64,000 bases of DNA from Pseudomonas petrae (lineage in GTDB: Bacteria > Pseudomonadota > Gammaproteobacteria > Pseudomonadales > Pseudomonadaceae): the NCBI RefSeq assembly GCF_021728295.1, contig NZ_JAKJXE010000002.1, positions 461,711 to 525,710 on the forward strand, read 5' to 3'. This document shows, piece by piece, positions 35,872-45,300 of this stretch. The position numbers and the translations under genes were made by a program. The notes below the pieces were generated by a model. It was not told where the DNA came from. It searched no databases and was given only the letters and a program-made list of their open reading frames with translations. How positions within the stretch are numbered: position 1 is the first letter of the stretch; each line of letters opens with the position of its first letter.

Positions 35872-35994
35872 TGCGCAAGAAGTTGCGCACCCCTGCGCAA
35901 GTTCTTGCGCACTCCTCTGCAGACCACGAACGACGTGGCCTGCAGAGCGTTGAGCGGGCAATCAGCGCCAATAGACTGCGCAACTTATTGCGCA
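35872..35994 (-). promoter_or_regulatory. three 18-bp dyads upstream of vgrG (candidate enhancer sites)
   Basis: Three sites with identical 7-bp arms TGCGCAA-N4-TTGCGCA: 35872-35889 (spacer GAAG), 35894-35911 (GTTC) and 35977-35994 (CTTA). The first two are 22 bp apart, two helical turns. Between sites 2 and 3 lies a 12-bp-arm dyad (CTGCAGACCACG, 35917-35928, and CGTGGCCTGCAG, 35934-35945, one mismatch). Their centres are about 96, 118 and 201 bp upstream of the -24 element, the usual distance for an enhancer-binding protein. Confidence 0.5.
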
Positions 35995-36055
35995 TGATGG
36001 CGATGGGTAATTACAGGGCAGTGGGAGGTGCGACAGGGTTTTCAAAGGTCCGGCA

Positions 36056-36084
36056 GGGATCGGCGGCGTTGCGCCGCCGATCCC
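36056..36084 (-). terminator. terminator-like hairpin after the permease gene
   Basis: Perfect 13-bp stem (GGGATCGGCGGCG and CGCCGCCGATCCC) with a TTG loop, 11 bases past the permease stop codon on the minus strand. It is GC-rich but has no following T run. It probably isolates the permease transcript from the vgrG control region. Confidence 0.5.
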
Positions 36085-36095
36085 ATGGCGCCCGA

Positions 36096-37445
36096 TCAGT
36101 ACTCGGCGTCGGCATCCGCCAGATGGGTGTTGAACGCAGGTCGCGTCCCGCCCACTCGCGCGAGGAAATACAGCGCCACCCCCACCAGCATCAGCGCCCC
36201 GGCACGCAGCCAGGTTTCGGCACTCTGCTGCGTCAGCAGGATCAGGCACGACACGATCGCCAGCACCGGCACCCACGTCGGCACGCGGAAATGGTCAGCG
36301 TCGACCACGTCACGCCGCAACACCAGCACCGCCAGGTTGGTGCTGATGAACACGAACAACAGCAGCAGGACCACGGTTTCCGCCAATGTTGCCAGCGAGC
36401 CGGTCAGGGTCAGGATGATCGCGACCACCGACGTGGCGACAATGGCCACCCACGGCGTCCGGCGTTCCGGCAGCACGTTCGACAGCGCGTTTGGCAGCAA
36501 GCCCTGGCGCGACATGCCGTACGCCAAACGGCTTGACATGATCATGGTCAGCAGCGCGCCGTTGGCCACGGCGACCAGCGCAATGAAGGCGAAAAGCTTT
36601 GGTGGAATGCCCAGATGCGAAGCCTTGACCACTTCCAGCAACGGTGCCGAGGAATGCACCAGTTGCTCGATGGGCATGACGGAGGCGGCTGCGATGCCGA
36701 CCCCCATGTAGATCGCCCCGGCAATCAGCAGCGCACCGAACAACGCGCGGGGGTAGACCGTGCGCACGTTGCGCACCTCCTCTGCCAGATTGGCCGAGGT
36801 CTCGAAGCCCACAAACGAATAGAACGCCAGTAACGCCGCCCCGAGCACGGCCAACGCCGGGTTGACGCCCTCCTTGAATTGCACGGCGCGGGACAAATCC
36901 GCGTCGCCGGAGCGGAAAAACCACACGGCCGCGATGATCACCAGCAGCAGGCCCGAGACTTCAATCACCGTCATCACCAGATTGGCGGACAGTGATTCCT
37001 TGATGCCGCGCGCGTTGAGCAAGGCGATGACCACCAGGAAGATCAGCGCCACGATATGGGGTGGGAGGTCGATGAAGGGCGCCATGTAGTCGCCAGCGAA
37101 CGCCAGAGACAGCCCCGCCGCGCTGGTCACGCCCGCCGCCAGCATGCAGAAGCCCACCAGAAACGAGATCAAGGGCGACTTGAATGCCTTGCCGGCAAAC
37201 ACGGCTGAGGCGCCGGCGTGGGGGTATTTGGTGACCAGCTCGGCGTAAGAGCCTGCGGTCAGCATGGCGAAGCACAGCGCGATGAGCAGCGGCACCCAGA
37301 TCGCCCCGCCCACTTCACCGGCGATGGTCCCGGCCAGGGCGTAAACCCCGGCGCCCAGTACGTCGCCAAGGATGAAAAGCAGGAGCATGGGGCCGGTGAC
37401 CGCGCGTTTGAGTGCTCGGCTCGGTTGTGGCGAGTGTGATGTCAT
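36096..37445 (-). CDS. APC-family amino acid permease
   Basis: Inner-membrane transporter of 449 residues with about 12 to 14 hydrophobic segments. It has the amino acid/polyamine/organocation signature at the N terminus (LLLFILGDVLGAGVYALAGT, like the first unwound helix of the family) and YSFVGFETSANLAEEVRNVR plus YPRALFGALLIAGAIYMGVG in the centre. The substrate cannot be assigned. The gene appears to be transcribed alone, with its terminator-like hairpin before the vgrG control region and a 270-bp gap to the next gene upstream. Confidence 0.9.
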   Translation of the reverse strand: MTSHSPQPSRALKRAVTGPMLLLFILGDVLGAGVYALAGTIAGEVGGAIWVPLLIALCFAMLTAGSYAELVTKYPHAGASAVFAGKAFKSPLISFLVGFCMLAAGVTSAAGLSLAFAGDYMAPFIDLPPHIVALIFLVVIALLNARGIKESLSANLVMTVIEVSGLLLVIIAAVWFFRSGDADLSRAVQFKEGVNPALAVLGAALLAFYSFVGFETSANLAEEVRNVRTVYPRALFGALLIAGAIYMGVGIAAASVMPIEQLVHSSAPLLEVVKASHLGIPPKLFAFIALVAVANGALLTMIMSSRLAYGMSRQGLLPNALSNVLPERRTPWVAIVATSVVAIILTLTGSLATLAETVVLLLLFVFISTNLAVLVLRRDVVDADHFRVPTWVPVLAIVSCLILLTQQSAETWLRAGALMLVGVALYFLARVGGTRPAFNTHLADADAEY

Positions 37446-37581
37446 GGGCTGGCTCCGGCGATGTGGCGGTGTTCGGGCTTTGAGTTTAAGGCTGACCCGG
37501 TTGGCGGGATTTAAGGGGCTGATTTATCGACAACCCTTCACCGTCAATAAATCTGTCCCCGCTTTGCGGAGAACGTCTGAC

Positions 37582-37806
37582 TTAAGCCGGCTTCCAGCTC
37601 ACCGCATCTATCCCCAGTCGCTCGGCCTTGGGCTTGGACAGTTTGATGGCTCTGTCGCTCCGGTATTTGGGGATGTCGGCGACACCGGCATCCACCGCAG
37701 CCCAGTGCCACGCCTCAGCGTTGTCCATTTGCGTGGCGCACACGTAGAACCATCGTGGCTTGCCATGGAAAAGGTATTCGATGCGGTAGTGTTGGGTATG
37801 TTGCAT
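37582..37806 (-). CDS. small conserved Pseudomonas protein (DUF6555-like)
   Basis: 74 residues from ATG 37806 (MQHTQHYRIEYLFHGKPRWF), with GTG at 37824 as an alternative start. The pattern QHYRIEYLFHGKPR followed by MDNAEAWHWAAVDAGVADIP is, from memory, that of the small DUF6555 family found across Pseudomonas. No signal peptide, membrane helix or catalytic motif is visible, and the function is unknown. It is a single gene between the permease and a stretch without recognised genes. Confidence 0.7.
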   Translation of the reverse strand: MQHTQHYRIEYLFHGKPRWFYVCATQMDNAEAWHWAAVDAGVADIPKYRSDRAIKLSKPKAERLGIDAVSWKPA

Positions 37807-37824
37807 GGTCTTGATCTCGTTCAC

Positions 37825-38476
37825 AGGGTCGATTTCGTTTCAGGTTTCCGGCTTGGGTGGACGACTGACTCACCGCAGGGGGTAGAGCTGCAGACTAGGG
37901 ATCCGCCGGTGGCGCTGTGGACCGAATGTGGGTGCCCGGGGCCGAGGGTTGACGGAGGTGCATGATGTGGGCGCGGCCGGTGGGGTCCGCCCACCCATCC
38001 GCCGTAAAGCCCATCATCAGTCGCGGTGCAGCCAATGAGTCCGATAACGCCGGGGTCGGACGGGAACAGGTCAGGTTCTTCTCAGGGGATGACCGCATTG
38101 AAAGTCTCCATATCGAGGCCTCAGGCTTTCAAGGGGCGGCTTCGTGCCGCGTTCTAACTGGGTGGTGAAGGCATTGATACAAGGGATGCCAATAAACAGG
38201 CCTTACAACGGCCCGGTAAAAAGTTGACCGTATGAGATCACTGGATGTTCATCCTGAATTTAAAATTTCGGGACGAGCGGCTGAGTGCCTGTTTGAACCC
38301 TTTATTTGAACTCGCCCATCAACCAAAGAGATGCATTGAGTGCATCAGCAGACGCAACTCATTCGTTCGAATAGGTGCAGAGCGTCGACAACTAACGCTA
38401 CGCGCCACTCATCCGCAACTCATCAAAGCTTCTCAACGATCAAACGTCGAAGGCCATCGGATTAGTTGACCGTCAG
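37825..38476. other. about 650 bp without a recognised gene
   Basis: Short frames exist on both strands (for example 37962-38168 plus and 37895-38098 minus) but lack family resemblance, and their composition does not follow normal third-position GC bias. The part from 38160 on is AT-rich. It may hold the promoter of the DUF6555-like gene and remnants of decayed genes. I see no hairpin cluster or REP here. Confidence 0.5.
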
Positions 38477-38758
38477 TTATGGCAGGCCCACGGATTCACC
38501 TGCGGCAATGCGCTCGGCATGATCACGTCCGCGTTCGAGCCCGTGCTCGACGGTCCATTCCGAACCTGGCAGACGTTCCATATGCTCAACCACCCGTTCT
38601 CCATCCGCGGCATACACGCATACCAGTACTTCGACTACGTCGCCATTGGCACGCGCCCGGACTTCCAGCTGACAGCCGTTCTCCGCCGCTTCGGTATAGT
38701 TCTCATCGCTCGCCGGTAACTGCGTCCACTCGTTATAAACATCGCCGCGCGCAAACAT
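38477..38758 (-). CDS. hypothetical 93-residue protein
   Basis: From ATG 38758 (MFARGDVYNEWTQLPASDEN), preceded by AAGGTG seven bases upstream, it encodes a very acidic protein (ENYTEAAENGCQLEVRARAN, VVEVLVCVYAADGERVVEHM, ERGRDHAERIAAGESVGLP). The reading frame extends to 38908, but the extra N-terminal part looks like untranslated DNA. I do not recognise the family. The alternation of short hydrophobic strands (VVEVLVCVY) with charged turns suggests a small alpha/beta fold. Ribosome binding site and codon use support it as real. Confidence 0.6.
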   Translation of the reverse strand: MFARGDVYNEWTQLPASDENYTEAAENGCQLEVRARANGDVVEVLVCVYAADGERVVEHMERLPGSEWTVEHGLERGRDHAERIAAGESVGLP

Positions 38759-39188
38759 GAAAGTGCACCTTGTTCTGATCGTGATTGAGGATGGCCAATA
38801 GCATTGACTGGGGCGGCAGCGAATGATTCCAGCGACCAAACCCGATCGGAGCGCCGCTTTGATTCGGCCCCATCCGCCGCTTTGCCCGTTATGCCGCTCG
38901 TCCACCAAGGCTGAGTGAAGCTAAACCATGCCCTAGGACATTCACTCCAGGCGTTAGTCAGTGTCACAGCAACTCGACACGTAGCAAGCTGGCTCACGTT
39001 TCGCCTCACGCTTCCCTAAAGGCCCCGCCAAAAAAGACCCACGATGACAAAACTCCCGAGCGACACACCCCCTGCCGTTACAGAATCTCACTGGGCCGCC
39101 GATAGCCCGGAACAGTCATAACGTTTTGCAGCGCTGCAAGTTGTGGGGTTGTCGTTTTTTTGAAATGGCGCGCGTTGGGTCCTTATTT
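38759..39188. other. intergenic region before the GGDEF-EAL gene
   Basis: About 430 bp with no convincing gene. Divergent control region between the 93-residue protein (minus) and the c-di-GMP enzyme (plus). No clear operator or hairpin seen. The GGDEF-EAL frame is open from 39126, so its start could be a little further upstream than listed. Confidence 0.5.
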
Positions 39189-41144
39189 ATGAAATTTACG
39201 TTTCTAGATCGATTGAAGGCGCTGCTCTGCGTCCAGCAAGACAATACGCGACTGATGGAAGCGCAATACATTGCGCTGTCCAGACAGCTGCCCATGATGT
39301 ACGTGATCCTGCTGATCAACACCCTGGCCCTTGCGGCCACCCATTACGGCATCGCTCCGCTATGGCTGACGGTCTACATCCCGCTGCTGTTGACGCTGGT
39401 GGGTGCCGTGCGAGCGGTCCTCTGGTGGCAAAGCCGCCGTCAGCCCATCACCACTGAGCAGATCTTCAGAAAACTGACCCGCACCAACCAGCTCACGGTG
39501 GTCATCGCGCTCGGCTTCACGGTCTGGGCGCTGCTGCTGTTTCCCTATGGCGACACGTACACCAAGTCCCACGTGGCCTTCTACATGGCGATCACGGTGA
39601 TCGTCTGCATCTTCTGCCTGATGCACCTGCCCTCCTCGGCGATGATGACAACGGCAGTGGTCAACATCGCCTTCGTGGCGTTTTTTGCCAATGCCGGCAA
39701 CGCTACGTACACCGCCATGGCCGCCAACGTGTTCCTCGTCTCGCTGGCCATGATCGTGGTTCTGCAGAACCATTACGGCGAGTTCACCCGGCTGGTGAAC
39801 ATGCAGATCCGCACGGAAAAGCTCAGCGATGACAATCAACGGCTGGCCAACGAAGACAGCCTGACCGGCCTGCCCAACCGACGACAGTTTTTCACCTTGC
39901 TCGACCATGCGCTTGAACACGCCCGGGACGACGCCACGCGGCTGGCGGTGGGGATGATCGATCTGGACGGGTTCAAGCCGATCAACGACTCCTATGGCCA
40001 CGGCGTGGGCGACAAGCTGTTGCGCCAAGTCGGCCAGCGGCTGCGGGCGTTTGCCAGTGAGCAGCTGCACGTGGCCCGGCTGGGCGGCGATGAGTTCGGG
40101 TTGATCGTCGTCAAGGCCGGTGACGAAAGCGACCTGATCAAACTAGGCCAGTCGCTGTGCCGCACCATGCGCCAGCCCTTCGTGATCGGCGACATTCAGG
40201 TCAGCATCAGCGCCTCCATGGGCCTCGTGGTGTTTCCGGACCTGGCGAGCACCTCGACCGAGGCTTACGAATTCGCCGATTACGCCCTCTACACCAGCAA
40301 GCGCGAAGCACCCGGCGAGCTGTGCCTGTTCTCGGCCAGTCAGCATCAGCGCCTCAAGCGCGACATGCTCACCGAGCAGGGCCTGCGCCAGGCCAACGTT
40401 GCTGAAGAACTCACCCTGGTGTTTCAGCCGATCGTCGACATCCGCACCTCGCGCACGGTGGCATTCGAAGCGCTGGCCCGGTGGATGAGTCCGAAGCTGG
40501 GCAGCGTCGCGCCGGGGCACTTCATCGGTGTGGCCGAGCGGATTGGCCTGATCAACCGACTGACGCCGTCGCTGCTTGAAAAAGCCCTGCACGCGGCGCA
40601 GTTGTGGCCTGCCGATGTCAGGCTCGCGTTCAACCTGTCGGCTCACGATTGCTCGTCGATGGACGCTGTCGAACAGCTGATCGAGGTCATCCGCCAGAGC
40701 GGTTTCGACGCCTCGCGGCTGGACCTCGAAATCACTGAAACCGCCGTCATCAAAGACCTCGTGCAGGCACAACGGGCGATCAACGCGTTCCGTAAATTGG
40801 GCTGCGGCATTTCCCTGGACGACTTCGGCACCGGATATTCGAGCCTGAGCCAGCTTCATGCCCTGCAGTTGACCAAGCTGAAGATCGATCGCTCGTTCAT
40901 CACCGACATTCACCAGAACGCCGCGAGTTTCAAGATCGTCAAATCACTGCTGGCGCTGAGTCAGGACATGGAATTGCAGTGCGTCAGCGAAGGCGTTGAA
41001 ACCGAAGCGGAGCTGGAAGCGTTGCGGACCCTGGGCTGCACGCTGGTTCAGGGCTACCTGTTCTCACGGCCGATGCCCCTTGAGCAGACCCTGGAGTGGG
41101 TCGGCTCAACGCCGAGCGTGACGGCGGCGGCGATCGCTTTGTGA
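39189..41144 (+). CDS. membrane GGDEF-EAL protein (c-di-GMP synthesis/hydrolysis)
   Basis: 651 residues from ATG 39189 (MKFTFLDRLKALLCVQQDNT); the frame is open from 39126, and no start has a strong ribosome binding site. The N-terminal half (residues ~35-195) has five or six hydrophobic segments forming a membrane sensor of unassigned type. The GGDEF domain has DSLTGLPNRRQF and an intact RLGGDEFGL active site. The EAL domain has FEALARW, FNLSAHD, LEITETA, LDDFGTGYSSL, LKIDRSF and SEGVETEAE, so the catalytic residues for hydrolysis are also present. Either or both activities are possible. It stands 1.2 kb from a c-di-GMP-type adhesin gene, which invites a regulatory link. Confidence 0.92.
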   Translation: MKFTFLDRLKALLCVQQDNTRLMEAQYIALSRQLPMMYVILLINTLALAATHYGIAPLWLTVYIPLLLTLVGAVRAVLWWQSRRQPITTEQIFRKLTRTNQLTVVIALGFTVWALLLFPYGDTYTKSHVAFYMAITVIVCIFCLMHLPSSAMMTTAVVNIAFVAFFANAGNATYTAMAANVFLVSLAMIVVLQNHYGEFTRLVNMQIRTEKLSDDNQRLANEDSLTGLPNRRQFFTLLDHALEHARDDATRLAVGMIDLDGFKPINDSYGHGVGDKLLRQVGQRLRAFASEQLHVARLGGDEFGLIVVKAGDESDLIKLGQSLCRTMRQPFVIGDIQVSISASMGLVVFPDLASTSTEAYEFADYALYTSKREAPGELCLFSASQHQRLKRDMLTEQGLRQANVAEELTLVFQPIVDIRTSRTVAFEALARWMSPKLGSVAPGHFIGVAERIGLINRLTPSLLEKALHAAQLWPADVRLAFNLSAHDCSSMDAVEQLIEVIRQSGFDASRLDLEITETAVIKDLVQAQRAINAFRKLGCGISLDDFGTGYSSLSQLHALQLTKLKIDRSFITDIHQNAASFKIVKSLLALSQDMELQCVSEGVETEAELEALRTLGCTLVQGYLFSRPMPLEQTLEWVGSTPSVTAAAIAL

Positions 41145-41191
41145 GTGTGTTCGGTGAAGGGAACAGCAGCGCTTGTTGCCGCTGACAGGAT

Positions 41192-41207
41192 GGCAACGGG
41201 CGTTGCC
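41192..41207. terminator. short hairpin between convergent genes
   Basis: GGCAACGGGCGTTGCC lies in the 65-bp gap between the convergent GGDEF-EAL and XRE genes and could act in both directions. The stem is short and no T run follows. Confidence 0.3.
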
Positions 41208-41209
41208 GA

Positions 41210-41701
41210 TCAGGCGCTGTGCCGGACTTTCATCATGGCCAGGCCAATGAAACGTCGCGAGTCTTCCTGAAAGTCTCGCACCTGGGCGGCGAACTGCTCT
41301 TCGCGGATGTCCTGGTGGCGCGTGCTGAACGAAGTGGCGACGTCGGCGATGACCTGCGTCGTGTCGTTGAGGGTCTGGTGCAGCGTGCCCAGAATGCCGA
41401 CCGCACTGCGATTTGAAATGATCACTTCGCGATTATTGCCGGGGAACGTCCTGCCCGAAGACGACTGATCGTCAGGATCCAGTCTGTCCGGGGCGCCCAG
41501 CAGGGTGTTGCCGGAGAACAGATAATGCATGTCCACGCCAGCATCACACACGCGCTGAAGGTAATCGGCCTTGGGTGATCGGTGGCCACTTTCGTAATGA
41601 CCCTGGGCGTTAGGTTCGACGCCGCCAATTTTGGCGAACGCGATTTGCGTCAGGCCTAACCGTTTGCGTTCTTTTCTTAAACGCATGCCAAGCTTTTCCA
41701 T
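41210..41701 (-). CDS. XRE-family helix-turn-helix regulator
   Basis: 163 residues from ATG 41701 (MEKLGMRLRKERKRLGLTQI), with AGGAG seven bases upstream. An HTH_3/XRE DNA-binding domain covers residues ~5-60 (LRKERKRLGLTQIAFAKIGG, VEPNAQGHYESGHRSPKADY, LQRVCDAGVDMHYLFSGNTL). The C-terminal half (residues ~90-160) is helical, with no ligand motif I know, and may serve for dimerisation. Cro/C1-like regulators of this shape are common single genes in Pseudomonas. It is divergent from the adhesin gene with a ~620-bp shared upstream region, so it is a candidate regulator of the adhesin. Confidence 0.88.
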   Translation of the reverse strand: MEKLGMRLRKERKRLGLTQIAFAKIGGVEPNAQGHYESGHRSPKADYLQRVCDAGVDMHYLFSGNTLLGAPDRLDPDDQSSSGRTFPGNNREVIISNRSAVGILGTLHQTLNDTTQVIADVATSFSTRHQDIREEQFAAQVRDFQEDSRRFIGLAMMKVRHSA

Positions 41702-42322
41702 GAGCAAACTCCTGCTGAATTAACGCCACACGATGGACCGGTGGGTGCAATGGGGGGCTGGAGTGCGAGCTTCCTGGGTTAGCGAAATAGCCTCGTACGG
41801 GGGGAACTCACCACCTTACGGCGTTTGCAACATGAGCGAACAAGTATTTGGCCGGCATCCCTGTGTGCGTTTTTCAAAAACGCCTTCTCCTTCGATCTTC
41901 TTTTATCAGATAAAAATGGGGCATCTCCCCACCGGTCGGGCATCCAGGTGAATGGGCCTCTCAAGAGAGGCCAAATCCCGTTAGCCCTTGTTAGTCCTTG
42001 ATTAACCGAGCCGGTATAACGCAAACGTTTTCCACCCCCATACGGAGAAATTTGCGTAAGCGTGCCGACGACCGGTAGATCGACATCTAACTCAAGATAT
42101 ATCCATCTGAATCAACGGATTACGAAATCCTTAATTTGCCATTTAGCGAATCGTCAAACTATTTTCCATTGATATTGGGTGGATCCAATCTAGATTACTG
42201 GCAAACGGCTTTCATCCAAATAAGAAACAAAGTTGCGCCTGGTTCAATGAATCAGGCGGCTGGTATGACACGCCATTAAACGCGTTGTTGTAGTGCTAAA
42301 AGCGAAGAAAAGGACTGTCAGA
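41702..42322. other. upstream region of the giant adhesin
   Basis: 621 bp, markedly AT-rich from 42000 on, with no gene recognised. It contains a perfect hairpin GGCCTCTC-AA-GAGAGGCC (41955-41972) and GGTGGATCCAAT at 42178-42189 (10/12 match to the palindrome ATTGGATCCAAT). AAAAGGAC precedes the adhesin ATG. The long AT-rich leader suggests extensive transcriptional control of the adhesin; I did not find a convincing FleQ site. Confidence 0.5.
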
Positions 42323-45300
42323 ATGGACAATATTGTTGTAGCCAATAAAGCAACCTCCGAACTTACTGCCAAAACCTGGGGAGATCTTTCACTTAATTCA
42401 CCGTCAGTTGTTCAAATGCCCGTTCCACCCAGCCAAGTTGCTTCGGTCTCTCGCAATGGGCAAGACCTGGTGGTGAATTTGAAGAATGGCGAACACATCA
42501 AAGTCGCCAACTTTTTCAACACCGCGCCGGATGGCCCCAACAGCGACATGGTGTTTCAGGCCGAAGACGGGACCCTCTGGCAGGCTCAGTACGACACCCA
42601 GTCCTTCAACGGTTTTACCTTCGACGAAGTCAACTCCCTCGATGAGCTCATCGCAGACACCGGCGTGGTCAGCGGTGCGACCCCGACGTGGGCGTTCGCC
42701 GGTCTAGGCCTGTTGGGCGCCGGCGGTGCGGCGGCAGCGGGCGGCGTCGCAGGTGGTGGCGGCGGTGGGGGCGGCGGTGGAAACGCTGCTGACACCTCTG
42801 CTCCCGTGGCCCCGGGGAACCTGCTTGTCAGTGCCGACGGCACGTTGCTGACCGGCACCAGTGAAGCGGGCGCGACCATTCAGGTTCGAAACAACGCGGG
42901 CACCCTGCTCGGCAGCGGCGTCGTGGCGCCGGACGGTAGTTTCAGTCTTACCCTCAATCCGCCGCAAACCACCGGCCAGCCGCTGGTAGTCAGCGCCACC
43001 GATGCCGCAGGCAATGTGTCGCCCCCCGCTCAGGCAACGACGCCCGATACCGACGGCGGCCAACCCGGGGGTGAAACGCCTCCAGGGCCAGACATTACAC
43101 CTCCCGGTGCGCCGGCCAATCTGGCGGTCAATCCCACTGGCAGCGTGCTGACCGGCACTGGTGAAGCGGGCGCGACCATCCAAGTGCGCGCCGCCGATGG
43201 CACGTTGCTCGGCAGCGCTGTGGTCAGTGCGGACGGCACCTTCAGCCTTACCCTTAGCCCGGCGCAAACCGACGGCCAGTCGTTGACCGTCAATGCGGTT
43301 GACGCCGCCGGCAACGTCTCCCCGCCTGCTCAAGCGCTGGCGCCCGACATCGACGTCCCACCGGGCGGCGACACCACCGCGCCCAATGCACCGGGCAACC
43401 TGGTGGTCAGCGCCGATGGCACGCGCATCACCGGCTCCGGCGAAGTCGGCGCAACCATTCAAGTGCGCGCCGCCGATGGCACCCTGCTGGGCAGCGGCAC
43501 CGTCGGGACGGACGGTACGTTCAGTCTTGGCCTCAATCCGCCGCAAACCGACGGCCAGTCGCTGACCGTCAATGCAGTCGACGCCGCCGGCAACGTCTCC
43601 CCACCCGCCCAGGCACAGGCGCCGGACATCGACGTCACGCCACCCGGCGGGGATGTCACGCCGCCCGATGCACCGACCGGCATTGCCATCAGCGGCAACG
43701 GCTCGATCGTCAGCGGTCGTGGCGAAGTCGGCAGCACCGCGAGCGTCATCGATGCCAACGGCAACGTGCTCGGCACCGCCGTCGTGGGCACTGACGGGCT
43801 GTTCAACATCACCCTGAACGCGCCGCAAAACGCCGGTCAGTCGCTGCAGGTCACCCTCACCGATGCCGCCGGCAACACCTCCGCCAACGTTCCAGTGCAG
43901 GCACCGGACACCACGCCGCCGGCGGCGCCTTCGGATTTCGTCCTGTCGGCTGACGGCCTGACCCTCACCGGTCGAGCCGAAGCGGGCTCTCGCGTGCTCG
44001 TGCGCAATGCGTCGGGCGCGGTCATCGGCGCCACCCGCGCCGGTCTGGATGGCACGTTCAGCGTGACCCTCGACACCGCGCAGACCAACGGCGAGAAGCT
44101 CAACGTCAGCGCCACGGATTCGGCCGGCAACTCTGCCTCGGCCGAGCTGACCGCCGCCGACACCACGCCACCCGACCAAGTCACCGATGTGGTGATCAGC
44201 GCGGACGGCACGCAGGTCTCGGGTAAAGGAGAAGCCGGCGCGACGGTGACCCTCGTCGGCGCCAATGGCACGCCCATCGGGACTGTGGTTGTCGGCGCCA
44301 ATGGCACCTTCGCCACGACCCTGACACCGCCGGTCAACCCCGGCGATCTGGTGCAAGTCACCCAGACCGACCCCGCAGGCCTGCCGTCCCCCGTGCTGGT
44401 AGTCACGGCGCCTGACGCCAGTGGGCCGGCGACGCCTTCCGGTCTGGTCATCAATGCCGACGGCACCCAGCTGACCGGCACCGCGAGCGCCGGGTCGGTA
44501 GTCCAGGTGCGCGATGCCAACGGCGTGCTGCTCGGCAGTGCGACGGTTGGCAGCACCGGCAGCTTCACCGTCGTACTCAACCCGGCCCAGGCCAATGGCG
44601 AAGTGGTCGACGTGGTCGCGGTCGACGGTCAGGGCGAAAGCTCGGTCACCGTTCCCGTGACCGCGCCCGACATCACCGGTCCTTCTGCCGCCACTGATCT
44701 CAGCGTGGCCAACAACGGACTGACCCTCACCGGCCGGGGCGAACCGGGCTCGGCCGTTTCAGTACGCGACGCCCAAGGCAATGTCATCGGCACCGGCGTA
44801 ACGTCCGCGACCGGCAACTTCACCGTTAACCTCGCTTCCGCTCAAACCAATGGTCAGGCGCTGCAAGTGGTCCTGAATGACGCCGCCGGGAATCCATCAC
44901 CCGTCGCGCCAGTCAACGCACCGGACCTCGACGGCCCGCTGCAACCGTCCGCCATCAGCATCGACGCCAGCGGCACCACGCTGACGGGTACCGGCGAGGC
45001 CGGGTCGACGATCACCGTCACCGGCGCCAACGGCATCGTGCTCGGCACCGCCGTTGCGGCCGCGAACGGCCAGTTCAGCGTGATCTTGAACAGCCCGCAG
45101 AACAACGGACAAACCCTGTTGATCAGCGCCAGCGACAGCAGCGGCGGCGCACCCGCCACCGTGAGCTTTGTCACGCCCGACACCCAGGCGCCTGCTGCGT
45201 TGACCAACCTTGCCCTCGACGGTACCGGCCTGACCCTGACCGGGGTCGGTGAAGCCGGTGCCACCGTAACGGTGCGTGATGCTGCGGGTAACGTCATCGG

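Noticed and set aside
35872..35994. Dyads considered as the terminator of the amino acid permease
   Set aside because: A stronger 13-bp stem at 36056-36084 lies directly after the permease stop, and three identical 7-bp arms with different loops argue for protein binding. Not fully excluded.
37895..38098. Minus-strand 67-codon frame with a GGAG upstream
   Set aside because: The product is Pro/Thr/Arg-rich without family resemblance, and the codon use is unlike the neighbours.
42000..42322. Search for a FleQ (c-di-GMP) box or RpoS -10 element before the adhesin
   Set aside because: Partial matches only (for example GTCAAACTATTTTCCATTGA); none close enough to a consensus to list as a site.
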